From Coriobacteriia bacterium (lineage in GTDB: Bacteria; Actinomycetota; Coriobacteriia; Anaerosomatales; Anaerosomataceae), in the NCBI GenBank assembly GCA_030655755.1, contig JAUSOQ010000043.1, positions 1 through 64,000 of the forward strand: a stretch of DNA of 64,000 bases, written 5' to 3'. How positions within the stretch are numbered: the stretch's first letter is position 1; each line of letters starts with the position of its first letter. Made by a program: the position numbers and the translations under genes. The notes under the pieces were generated by a model, which saw only the letters and a program-made list of their open reading frames with translations, did not search any database and was not told the origin of the DNA. This document shows positions 28,401 through 35,906 of this stretch, in pieces.

Positions 28401-29074
28401 ACAATGGCGGGCTGACGCGCTCGGTCAGGTATGCCGTGGAGCACGCGTTCCGGGACGGCGAGATCTCAGTGGTGGTGTCGACGAGCGCGTTCGGCGAGGG
28501 GGTTAACATCCCTGACGTGCGCCACGTGGTGCTCTACCACATGCCCTTCAACGATGTCGAGTTCAACCAGATGTCCGGTCGCGCCGGTCGCGACGGGAAA
28601 GCGTCATACGTGCACGTGGTGTACTCGGCAAAAGATGCCCGCATAAACCGGATGATCCTGGAGTCGGTCACTCCGGAACGTGACGACCTTGCGGCGCTTT
28701 ACCTCACGCTGAAAGACATCGCAGCCGACGGTGCGAGCATCGAGGTCACGAACGCCGAGATCGCCGAGCGGGTGAAGAAACGTCGCCCGAAGACGAAGCT
28801 CGGCGACAAGGGCGTCTCAGCGGGAGTCGGCGTGTTCCGCGAACTGGGACTGGTCGAGACCGAGGGGACGGGCGCGTACCGACGGCTGGCGCTGCTTCCG
28901 GTTCCGGAGATGAGGCTGGAACTCGGCTCATCCACCCGCTATGCCGAGGGCAGGGAAGAGCTGGTCGAGTTCGATGGCTTCCGCGATTGGGCTCTGGAAG
29001 CCGATGCCGGCATGTTGCTCCAGGCGTTCAATCGGCCTATCCTGCCTAAACAGCATCTCGGCGACCTGGAGTAG
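25430..29074 (+). CDS. recJ: RecJ exonuclease - HIRAN - SF2 helicase fusion
   Basis: A 1214-residue protein. Residues 1 to about 580 are RecJ: VFGDFDLDGISSAAV, DCGISS, VVTDHHEPG (the DHH), MLGTIADVVPL, LNAAGRMADP and the DHHA1 motif TRFGGHAAAVG. RecJ is a 5'-3' single-strand DNA exonuclease. Residues about 605-700 look like a HIRAN domain (GVTFEGRQGAISRLVSGTPL; NEYDPNACALFDAFGDQIGF), known to bind DNA ends or damage. Residues about 745-1140 are a RecQ-like helicase: ATGRGKS (near 765), DEAHHVG (near 870) and QMSGRAGRDG (near 1046), then a winged-helix-like tail. Ordinary RecJ is about half this size. The TAGAAT -10 box suggests a leaderless start. Confidence 0.92.
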   Translation: MTRASSSRTVWSVVPADDATVRALAAGLGISPVTARVLTSRGLTDIESADRFMSPSLDRDWSAPDLIPGMSEVADRVAQAVRANERMLVFGDFDLDGISSAAVTSIGLRAMGANVSATVPHRFKEGYGLTGASIERIVGLSPDLVITVDCGISSAAEIALLAERGIETVVTDHHEPGEGVPVGPVANPKLQSDAPFSEFAGAGVALKLVQAVGDRLGHPEVWRSLTDLAMLGTIADVVPLVSENRALVADGLERTRRSPRPGVAALAAVAGVDIETLAADRVAFALAPRLNAAGRMADPAQALELLVTEDAARAEELANALDEHNRLRQAAEGDLMDVALIEAERSFKEGDRVLVLAGEGWHEGVRGIVASRLVARFGVPALLFCIENSEAQGSGRSVEGVDLFEAVSTLSGMLTRFGGHAAAVGVTLPAASLDAFKEGLTRFVVQAPSEAFVPRLSIDAEVSLDALGVELAAEFERLEPFGHGNRSPVLASAGVFMSGKRRVGKNAEHLRFTAYDGVAALPGIFFRCPDIERLMDAETAVDIAFELLRDAWRGVERVQLRAVGITEHPQPADGPAAELIDDLFKRADEILARGEYAGIGEAEAFHTKLAGVTFEGRQGAISRLVSGTPLRLQHQPDNEYDPNACALFDAFGDQIGFFNRRLAAAFVPFVEAGVEYDVTVTEVTGGGDGESFGVNVLVSRRGMAEDDAEQVEFGRQRRKALRVLGPEELDAELKRAFIGDRTLHRAQSEALDHLAHGRNTLVVMATGRGKSLIFHIHAAREAILRDRASIFVYPLRALVADQAFHLTDTFAELGVSVRVINGETTPGARDEVFSTLGDGSLDVVLTTPEFLDHHARRFAEAGRIGFLVVDEAHHVGLSRAGHRPVYARLDRAIEILEGPTVLAVTATAGDEVADTIVSTLGIERIVADPTVRENLDVEDRRRCEDKVAYVASLAATGEKVIVYVNSRETTVSLARRLRAKVPGLLHRVAFYNGGLTRSVRYAVEHAFRDGEISVVVSTSAFGEGVNIPDVRHVVLYHMPFNDVEFNQMSGRAGRDGKASYVHVVYSAKDARINRMILESVTPERDDLAALYLTLKDIAADGASIEVTNAEIAERVKKRRPKTKLGDKGVSAGVGVFRELGLVETEGTGAYRRLALLPVPEMRLELGSSTRYAEGREELVEFDGFRDWALEADAGMLLQAFNRPILPKQHLGDLE

Positions 29075-29103
29075 GGCGCCATCGACCGGCCAGGAGGCAC
29101 GTG

Positions 29104-31311
29104 GTGTCAGCCACGCTCGAGGGCATAGAGGCTCAACTCAAGAGATACAACCCGATGGCCGATGTCTCCGGTCTTGAGGATGCGTATCGCTTCGCGCTGG
29201 AGAAGCACGCAGGTCAGGTGCGCAAGTCCGGTGAGCCGTTCATCAATCACCCGCTCGAGGTCTGCATGATCCTCGCGAGCCTGAACCTGGACACGGCGAC
29301 GCTCCAGGCGGCTTTGCTGCATGACGTCGTCGAGGACAGCGCCGTGACGCTCAAGGAGATGAGGGAGCGCTTCGGCCTGGAAGTCGCAGCGCTTGTAGAC
29401 GGTGTCACCAAACTCGGTCGGATCAAGTTCAGCTCGCTTGCGGAGGCCCAGTCGCAGAATCTGCGGAAGATGCTCATAGCGATGGCCAAAGACATCCGGG
29501 TCATTCTCATCAAGCTGGCAGATCGCTTGCACAACATGCGGACACTCGCGGCCCTTGACCCCGAGAAGCGCCGTCAGAAGGCGATCGAGACGATGGAGAT
29601 CTATGCGCCGCTCGCGCATCGACTGGGGATCTCAAGCATCAAGTGGGAACTCGAGGACCTCGCCTTCTACTACCTTGAGCCACGTAAATTCCAGCAGATA
29701 CAGAAGATGGTCGCCGAGAGCAGAGCTGCGCGTGAGGAATATCTCGAGCGGGTCATCCGACAGTTGTCCGGGGAACTCGAAGCGATCGGCGTGCAGTCGG
29801 AGATCGCGGGTCGTCCGAAGCACCTGTACAGCATCTACCAGAAGATGTCGCAGCGCGGTAAGGACTTCAGTGAGATATACGACCTCATCGCCCTGCGCGT
29901 GATAGTCGACTCGGTCAAAGACGTCTACGGCGCTCTGGGTACCGTGCACTCCATCTGGAAGCCTGTTCCGGGACGCTTCAAAGATTACGTGGCGATGCCG
30001 AAGTTCAACATGTACCAATCGCTGCACACCACCGTCATCGGTCCTGCGGGTCGTCCGTTGGAGATACAGATCCGCACCGAGGAGATGCATCGCACTGCGG
30101 AGTATGGCATTGCTGCGCACTGGCGCTACAAAGAGGGCGGCAAGACCGACGAGTCCTTCGATGAGCGTCTTGCATGGTTGCGGCAGATGCTCGAGTGGCA
30201 GACCGAGCTCAAAGACCCGCGCGAGTTCATGGAGGCTCTCAAGATCGACTTGTTCGAAGACGAGGTGTTCGTCTTCACGCCGAAGGGCGATGTCGTATCG
30301 TTGCGACGCGGTTCGACGCCCATCGACTTCGCTTACGCGATCCACACTGAGGTCGGTCACCATTGCGTAGGTGCGAAGGTCAACGGGTCGATCGTTCCTC
30401 TCGGCTACGAACTGCAGATGGGTGACCGCATCGACATCCTGACGAACAAGAGCTCGGGCCCGAGTAGGGACTGGCTCAACATCGTCAAGACCTCCTCGGC
30501 GCGCAGCAAGATCCGCAACTACTTCAGCAAAATGAACCGGGTCGACGACCTGCAGAACGGAAGGGACGAGCTCACCAAGATCCTGCGCAAGCAAGGCATA
30601 GGACTCGGTAGCCAGGGCATGAACAAAGCGCTCGATGCAGTTGCCGAGGAGATGAACTACCAGGCCTCTGATGACCTGCTGGCGTCCATCGGCGGCGGGA
30701 AGACCAGCTCGAAGCAGGTCGCGACCAAGCTCATAAAGCACATCTCGAAGAGTACTGGCGCCATCAAGGAGGCCAAGGAGTCCGCTCCGACGCTTCTGCC
30801 GACGACCCCGATGACGCCTCCGCGGGCGAAGCGCCGGCGCACGCAGTCGGGTGTGCGCGTGAAGGGTATCGACGATCTTCTCGTGCGCCTTGCGCGGTGT
30901 TGCAACCCTGTGCCGGGGGACGAGATCGTTGGCTTCGTGACGCGGGGCCGGGGCGTCTCGGTACACCGCAAGGACTGCCCCAACGCAGGGGAGCTGCTGT
31001 CGCAACCGGAGCGGATCATCGACGTCGAGTGGGACACCGAACAGGCATCGACCTACCAGGTCGAGATCGTCATCGAAGCGCTCGATCGTACGCGGTTGCT
31101 GCAAGACGTTTCCATCGCGATGGCCGATGCGGGAGTGAACGTGCTCTCCGCCGCTGTCTCGACCGACCGGCAGGGTATCGCCACGATGCGCTTCCTGTTC
31201 GAACTCGGCGACATGGACCAGCTCAACAAGGTGCTCAGTACCTTGCGTAGTGTCGACGGCGTCTTCGAGGCCCGCCGCATGATTCCCGAGGGCGGTGGGA
31301 AGGGCGCATGA
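29104..31311 (+). CDS. rel: Bifunctional (p)ppGpp synthetase/hydrolase Rel
   Basis: The long RSH enzyme makes and degrades (p)ppGpp in the stringent response. The 735-residue protein has the HD hydrolase domain (FINHPLEVCMILASLNLD, ALLHDVVEDS), the synthetase domain (YDLIALRVIVDSVKDVYGAL; YQSLHTTVIGP; EYGIAAHWRYKEG), TGS (VFVFTPKGDVVSLRRGSTPI) and a C-terminal zinc-finger/ACT region (LARCCNPVPGDEIVGFVTRG). GTG 29104 has AGGAGG at six bases; the GTG one codon earlier is too close. It overlaps the next gene by ATGA. Confidence 0.95.
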   Translation: MSATLEGIEAQLKRYNPMADVSGLEDAYRFALEKHAGQVRKSGEPFINHPLEVCMILASLNLDTATLQAALLHDVVEDSAVTLKEMRERFGLEVAALVDGVTKLGRIKFSSLAEAQSQNLRKMLIAMAKDIRVILIKLADRLHNMRTLAALDPEKRRQKAIETMEIYAPLAHRLGISSIKWELEDLAFYYLEPRKFQQIQKMVAESRAAREEYLERVIRQLSGELEAIGVQSEIAGRPKHLYSIYQKMSQRGKDFSEIYDLIALRVIVDSVKDVYGALGTVHSIWKPVPGRFKDYVAMPKFNMYQSLHTTVIGPAGRPLEIQIRTEEMHRTAEYGIAAHWRYKEGGKTDESFDERLAWLRQMLEWQTELKDPREFMEALKIDLFEDEVFVFTPKGDVVSLRRGSTPIDFAYAIHTEVGHHCVGAKVNGSIVPLGYELQMGDRIDILTNKSSGPSRDWLNIVKTSSARSKIRNYFSKMNRVDDLQNGRDELTKILRKQGIGLGSQGMNKALDAVAEEMNYQASDDLLASIGGGKTSSKQVATKLIKHISKSTGAIKEAKESAPTLLPTTPMTPPRAKRRRTQSGVRVKGIDDLLVRLARCCNPVPGDEIVGFVTRGRGVSVHRKDCPNAGELLSQPERIIDVEWDTEQASTYQVEIVIEALDRTRLLQDVSIAMADAGVNVLSAAVSTDRQGIATMRFLFELGDMDQLNKVLSTLRSVDGVFEARRMIPEGGGKGA

Positions 31312-31925
31312 GGATCCAACGGCTCGTCTTGGGCGCACTCGATACCAACTGTTTCGTCGTCGGCGACGATGAGGGCGGTCCCGCCGTGGTCATCGACCCC
31401 GCGGATCGCTCCGAGGTCGTGCTTGACGCGATCGGTGAGCGTGAGCTGGCGGCTATCGTACTGACCCACGGGCACTTCGACCACCTTGGTGGCGTCGCCG
31501 GTCTCGTGTCGGCGACCGGTGCGCCGCTCATGGTGCACGAGGCGGACGCAGACGCCGTGACCTCCACCGAGAAGAACGGCGCCGCCTACTTCGGCTCCGA
31601 CGTCGTTGCGCCGACGGTTGACCGCCGGCTGGCGGAAGGCGACACCATCAAGGCGGGCTCGCTGGTGTTGGAAGTGCTGCATACACCCGGGCACACGCCG
31701 GGGGGCATTGGTTTGCTCGGCGACGGGCACCTGTTTTCGGGTGACACGTTGTTCGCGGGAAGTGTTGGACGCAGTGATTTTCCCGGTGGCGATGCGCGCG
31801 CCCTCCGGGCGTCGGTCGCACGGCTTGCGGCGTTGTCTGCCGGGACGGTGGTGCATCCCGGGCACGGCCCGGACACGACCATCGCGCGTGAATGTAAGGT
31901 GAACCCCTTCTTCCCGAGAGCGTGA
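31308..31925 (+). CDS. MBL-fold metallo-hydrolase (glyoxalase II-like)
   Basis: A 205-residue metallo-beta-lactamase-fold enzyme with all metal ligands: THGHFDHLGG, HTPGHTPGG, FSGDTLFAGSVGRSDFPGGD and HPGHGPDTT. The subgroup between rel and hisS in Gram-positive bacteria resembles hydroxyacylglutathione hydrolase but its natural thioester is not known. It starts with an ATGA overlap to rel. The fold and activity type are secure; the substrate is not. Confidence 0.9.
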   Translation: MRIQRLVLGALDTNCFVVGDDEGGPAVVIDPADRSEVVLDAIGERELAAIVLTHGHFDHLGGVAGLVSATGAPLMVHEADADAVTSTEKNGAAYFGSDVVAPTVDRRLAEGDTIKAGSLVLEVLHTPGHTPGGIGLLGDGHLFSGDTLFAGSVGRSDFPGGDARALRASVARLAALSAGTVVHPGHGPDTTIARECKVNPFFPRA

Positions 31926-32033
31926 GCTCATGGAGGAGAGCGGTGACCCGGATTGCGGGCTCTTCACGCGTGGTCTTTCTCGGCCTGTTACCCTAGACTG
32001 ATAGGTCGCATGGACACCACCGGGAAGGTCTCG

Positions 32034-33305
32034 ATGAACGCACGCGCACCCAAAGGCACCGCAGACATGCTCCCTGATGTGGCTCGCGCCTGGGAACATC
32101 TCCAGCGCACGGCTCAGACCCTGTTCGCACGCTACGGCTACGAACCGATCTACACGCCTATCTTCGAGCATACCGAGGTGTTCACCCGTGGTATCGGAGA
32201 GGCGACCGATATCGTGTCGAAGGAGATGTACACCTTCGAGGACAAGGGTGGCCGTTCGATCACCTTACGTCCCGAGGGAACGGCAAGCGTGGTCCGCGCG
32301 GCGTTGGAGCGTAATCTGGTTGCGAACGGTCAGTCCAGGAAGCTCTATTACGCAGGCCCGATGTTCCGCTACGAACGGCCACAGAAAGGCCGCACGCGTC
32401 AGTTCTGGCAGATCGGCGTCGAGGCGCTCGGCATGGCCGAGCCCAGTGCGGATGCCGAAGTCATCATGCTGCTCATGTGTTTTTTCGAGGAACTCGGGAT
32501 ACCGCGCGCCAACATGCGGCTTCTCATCAACTCCATGGGCGACGAGGCGTGTCGCCCCGCGTACCGCGAGAAGATCGCCGGTTTCATCCGCGAGCACGAT
32601 GCGGAACTGTGCGAGGAGTGCGGTCGACGTGCCGAGACCAACCCGTTGCGCGCGTTCGACTGCAAGAACCCGGGATGTTGCAAGGTGATGGCCGAGGCGC
32701 CGCTTCTGCGCGACGAGCTATGTGACAAGTGCGCTGCACACTACGCTGCCGTCAAGGAACTGCTCGATGGTCTCGGTGTGGGTTATGAAGAGGACCCCTC
32801 GCTCGTGCGTGGGCTTGACTACTACACCCGGACCGTCTTCGAGGTACAGGTTGACGCCGGTCTGGGCTCACAGAACGCCATCGGCGGCGGAGGCCGCTAC
32901 GACCGCCTCATGGAGGAATACGGCGGTCCGGCAACCCCGGGTCTTGGTTTCGCGCTCGGTTTCGAGCGGACGCTGCTGGCTATGGAGGCTGCGGGCGTCA
33001 CGGTGCTCGGTCCTGCGTTGGCCGAGGTGTACGTTGCGCGGGTCGATGACTCGCTTGCGGGCGCAGCGTTCGCGATAGCGCAGGAGCTGCGCGACGGGGG
33101 CATCGCTGCGGAGTTGGATCACCAGGGACGCAGCCTGAAGTCGCAGTTCAAGCAGGCCGATCGTCTCGGTGCCCGTGCCGTCGTGGTCGTAGGACCTGAT
33201 GAGCTTGCGACAGGTGCGGTCACGTTGCGTGACATGTCCACTAAAGATGAGACTCGCGTGTCGCTGGACACGATCGCCGAGCGGATCAAGACACTGCTCG
33301 GCTGA
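32034..33305 (+). CDS. hisS: Histidyl-tRNA synthetase
   Basis: Charges tRNA-His. The 423-residue class II synthetase shows APKGTADMLPD at the start, motif 2 (YAGPMFRYERPQKGRTRQFW), the histidine-specific LVRGLDYYTRTVFEV and GGGGRYDRLMEEYGG, and motif 3 (GLGFALGFERTLLAM), then the anticodon-binding domain. ATG 32034 has GAAGG five bases upstream; ATG 32010 is in frame but lacks one. Two CxxC pairs around residue 200 (CEECGRR; CDKCAAHY) suggest a zinc-binding insert as in many clostridial and actinobacterial HisRS. Confidence 0.96.
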   Translation: MNARAPKGTADMLPDVARAWEHLQRTAQTLFARYGYEPIYTPIFEHTEVFTRGIGEATDIVSKEMYTFEDKGGRSITLRPEGTASVVRAALERNLVANGQSRKLYYAGPMFRYERPQKGRTRQFWQIGVEALGMAEPSADAEVIMLLMCFFEELGIPRANMRLLINSMGDEACRPAYREKIAGFIREHDAELCEECGRRAETNPLRAFDCKNPGCCKVMAEAPLLRDELCDKCAAHYAAVKELLDGLGVGYEEDPSLVRGLDYYTRTVFEVQVDAGLGSQNAIGGGGRYDRLMEEYGGPATPGLGFALGFERTLLAMEAAGVTVLGPALAEVYVARVDDSLAGAAFAIAQELRDGGIAAELDHQGRSLKSQFKQADRLGARAVVVVGPDELATGAVTLRDMSTKDETRVSLDTIAERIKTLLG

Positions 33306-33330
33306 CGCAGTGCGAGAAGGAAGGAACCGG

Positions 33331-35100
33331 ATGTTCGACGCACGTTATTCGATCCGTTCACATGTAGCCGGCTCGCTTCGGGCTGAGAACGTGGGGGAGA
33401 CTGTCACCGTCGCCGGGTGGGTACACCGTCGCCGCGACCATGGCGGGCTGATATTCATCGACCTGCGCGACCGCAGCGGTCTTGTGCAGTGTGTCTTCGA
33501 TCCCGAAGCGTCCGGTGAGGCTTTCGTGTTGGCCGAGCGAGTGCGCCCGGAGTGGGTCGTTCAACTCACGGGTACGATTCGGCCTCGTCCTGAAGGCAGC
33601 GTGAATCCCAACCTCGAGACCGGGGCGATCGAGATCGTCATCACCTCTGCCGAGGTGCTGAACACTTCTGAGACGCCGCCGTTCGAGGTGGATGCGGCCA
33701 GTGAGACGGATGAGACTCTGCGCTTGAAGTACCGCTACATCGATCTTCGTCGCCCTGAGGCTCTCGACGCGCTGATCCTGCGCGATCGTGTCACGCAGCG
33801 TTTCCGCAAGTCACTGGAGCACCGCGGCTTCCTCGAAGTGGAGACGCCGATACTCGGCAGGTCGACGCCGGAGGGTGCGCGGGACTTCATCGTGCCGAGT
33901 CGGCTCAACCCTGGCGAGTTCTACGCGCTGCCACAGTCTCCGCAGCTCTTCAAGCAGTTGCTCATGGTGGGTGGCGTCGAGCGTTACTACCAGATCGCGC
34001 GGTGCTTCCGCGACGAGGACTTGCGCGCCGATCGCCAGCCCGAGTTCACCCAGGTCGATATCGAGATGTCGTTCGTGACGCAGGACGACGTGATCACCAT
34101 GATGGAAGACGTCATGCACGAGGTGATGCGTGAGGCGGATGTCGACCTCGTGACGCCGCTTCGACGTATGACGTACGCCGAGGCTATGGATCGGTTCGGA
34201 TCGGACAGGCCTGACCTTCGCTTCGGTATGGAACTAGCATGCCTGAGTTCGGTGTTCGCCGAGTCGGAGTTCAAGGTCTTCGCGAGCGTGCTTGCCGCAG
34301 ACGGCCGCATCAAGGGCATCAACGCCAAGGGTGCGGGCGACTGGAGCCGGGGCCGTATCGACGCGCTCAATCAGGTTGCACTCGATGCCGGCGCCAAGGG
34401 ACTCGCGTGGGTCGCGTTCCCGACCGAGGGCGACGTGCGTTCGCCCATCGCGAAGTTCTTCACCGATGAGGAGATGGCGGGGCTCAAGAAGGCGCTCGAT
34501 GTCGAGCCGGGTGATCTCGTGCTGATGATCGCTGATGGGCACGGTGTCGCCAACGAGGTGCTGGGCGTGTTGCGGCTGCACATGGCCGAGGAACTGGCTG
34601 TGCCACGCGTCGGCTTCGAGACCCTCTGGGTCGTCGATTTCCCGCTCTTCAAGTGGGACGCTGAAGAGCAGCGCTATGCTGCGAACCACCACCCGTTCAC
34701 TCGTCCGTTCGACGAGCACGTCGACTGGCTCGAGGAGCGGCCACTTGAAGTGTTGTCGTACTCCTATGACCTCGTGATGAACGGTCTGGAGATCGGTGGA
34801 GGCACTCTTCGTATCCATGACGTCGCCTTACAGCGTAAGGTCCTGGGTATCCTCGGGCATGGCGAAGTGCAGGCGGAAGAGCAGTTCGGCTTCCTGCTTG
34901 AGGCACTATCGCTGGGAGCTCCGCCGCACGGCGGTATCGCGCTCGGTCTGGATCGTCTCATCATGGTCCTTGCGGGCAAGCACTCCATTCGCGACGTGAT
35001 CGCATTTCCGAAGACATCGTCCGGCTCTTGTCCTCTGACGGGCGCGCCGGGAGAGGTATCGGCTCGACAGTTGCGTGAGGTCCACCTCAAGAGGGACTGA
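33331..35100 (+). CDS. aspS: Aspartyl-tRNA synthetase
   Basis: Charges tRNA-Asp, perhaps also tRNA-Asn. The 589-residue bacterial-type enzyme has an N-terminal OB fold (VAGWVHRRRDHGGLIFIDLR), motif 2 (RYYQIARCFRDEDLRADRQP, EFTQVDIEMSF), the bacterial GAD insertion, and motif 3 (GGIALGLDRLIMVLAGKHSI, RDVIAFPKTSSGSCPLTGAP). The start is ATG 33331 with AAGGAA. It is followed by the 6S RNA locus. Confidence 0.96.
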   Translation: MFDARYSIRSHVAGSLRAENVGETVTVAGWVHRRRDHGGLIFIDLRDRSGLVQCVFDPEASGEAFVLAERVRPEWVVQLTGTIRPRPEGSVNPNLETGAIEIVITSAEVLNTSETPPFEVDAASETDETLRLKYRYIDLRRPEALDALILRDRVTQRFRKSLEHRGFLEVETPILGRSTPEGARDFIVPSRLNPGEFYALPQSPQLFKQLLMVGGVERYYQIARCFRDEDLRADRQPEFTQVDIEMSFVTQDDVITMMEDVMHEVMREADVDLVTPLRRMTYAEAMDRFGSDRPDLRFGMELACLSSVFAESEFKVFASVLAADGRIKGINAKGAGDWSRGRIDALNQVALDAGAKGLAWVAFPTEGDVRSPIAKFFTDEEMAGLKKALDVEPGDLVLMIADGHGVANEVLGVLRLHMAEELAVPRVGFETLWVVDFPLFKWDAEEQRYAANHHPFTRPFDEHVDWLEERPLEVLSYSYDLVMNGLEIGGGTLRIHDVALQRKVLGILGHGEVQAEEQFGFLLEALSLGAPPHGGIALGLDRLIMVLAGKHSIRDVIAFPKTSSGSCPLTGAPGEVSARQLREVHLKRD

Positions 35101-35114
35101 CGGGAACGCGGCCG

Positions 35115-35141
35115 GTAGCACCTCCGTGGGTGAGGTGCTAC
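35115..35141 (+). promoter_or_regulatory. Perfect 10-bp inverted repeat overlapping the 6S RNA promoter
   Basis: GTAGCACCTC (35115-35124) and GAGGTGCTAC (35132-35141) form a 10-bp stem with a 7-base loop, 14 bases after the aspS stop. The right arm overlaps the likely -10 box TACGAT (35139-35144) of the RNA gene. No T-run follows, so operator and terminator readings are both open. Confidence 0.5.
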
Positions 35142-35149
35142 GATACTTG

Positions 35150-35320
35150 TGGCTCTGCCTTGCGTGGAATCGGCTACAACGGTCGAACCAACATTTGTAC
35201 CGAGGGAGCCCTACATCTCTCGGCGGAGTGGTATCCCGATAAGGGAAGCGTGACGCCGAGGTGCGGGCACCCACCTGCTGAGGCAGGTTCACCATGCCGA
35301 CCACGCGAGGCGGGGTTCAA
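35150..35320 (+). ncRNA. ssrS: Probable 6S RNA
   Basis: 6S RNA mimics an open promoter and binds the housekeeping RNA polymerase in stationary phase. A 15-bp closing stem pairs 35153-35167 with 35301-35315 (12 Watson-Crick and 3 G-U pairs, no mismatch). A terminal stem pairs CTCGGCG (35219-35225) with CGCCGAG (35254-35260), capped by CCC/GGG. Between them is a large internal bubble whose 3' strand has a small hairpin, CCTGC-TGAG-GCAGG (35274-35287), preceded by GGGCACCCACCTGC, as I recall from other Gram-positive 6S RNAs. In B. subtilis a 6S RNA gene also lies near aspS and rarA. The 5' end follows TACGAT; the 3' end is not precisely defined and no T-run is seen. Confidence 0.72.
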
Positions 35321-35347
35321 AGGCCGCCACACCGGTGGAGGGGAAGT

Positions 35348-35902
35348 ATGCGCAGAATCATCGCAGTACTCGTCGCTTTAAGCATGGCGTTCGTCATCGT
35401 TGGTTGTGGCGGTGGTGGGGAAGCGGCCGTTGATGCCACAGAAGCCGAGGGTGCGGCTGCAGCCGCACCTGCGGTCGTAGTCGCTGGGCCCGCGGAAGAC
35501 GTTCTTTCTCCGGTCGAGTCGGGCTACCCGGCGCCGTTCCCTGAGACCATCAACACTGAGATACCCGAGGCCATCCAGCAGAAGCTCGATGACGGTCGTC
35601 CAATGGTGATCTTCTTCTATGACGGCATGCAAGTCGTTACCACAGACCAGCGCACGGAACTCGACGCCGCTCTTGCGGAGTATCGTGGATTGATCGATCT
35701 GGTGACCTTCAACCTGGCGAGTCCGGTGGATTCGCCGCCTGGTGAAGACGTCAAGGTCGCGACGGTCCTTGCCGCAGACCTGGGTATCACGGCCACGCCG
35801 TACATCATGATCGTGGACCGCAACGGCTTCGTGACCTGGCGCTACAAGGGCTACATCGACCGTGAGGTCATCGGCCGAGAGGTTCTTCGCGCCACGGAGT
35901 AA
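35348..35902 (+). CDS. Thioredoxin-fold lipoprotein without a CxxC site
   Basis: A 184-residue protein beginning at ATG 35348 after GGAGGGGAAG. The signal peptide ends in IVGC, so Cys20 should be lipidated; an Ala/Glu-rich linker follows. The remainder resembles thioredoxin: PMVIFFYDGMQVVTTDQRTE in the place of the WCxxC strand and helix, and TATPYIMIVDRNGFVTWRYK with the cis-proline loop. The two redox cysteines are missing (FYDGMQVV), so ordinary disulfide exchange is not possible. It may bind a partner rather than catalyse. It stands between the 6S RNA and rarA. Confidence 0.72.
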   Translation: MRRIIAVLVALSMAFVIVGCGGGGEAAVDATEAEGAAAAAPAVVVAGPAEDVLSPVESGYPAPFPETINTEIPEAIQQKLDDGRPMVIFFYDGMQVVTTDQRTELDAALAEYRGLIDLVTFNLASPVDSPPGEDVKVATVLAADLGITATPYIMIVDRNGFVTWRYKGYIDREVIGREVLRATE

Positions 35903-35906
35903 CGGC

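Noticed and set aside
29632-31338. A 568-codon antisense frame over rel
   Set aside because: High-GC codon bias leaves the antisense frame open. The plus strand is a complete Rel protein.
35314-35330. Possible tRNA T-arm (GGGTTCAAAGG)
   Set aside because: No acceptor, D or anticodon arms can be placed around it; the first bases belong to the closing stem of the 6S RNA.
35130-35381. An 83-codon frame between aspS and the lipoprotein gene
   Set aside because: The region folds as a 6S-type RNA and the frame has no start signal or recognisable protein features.
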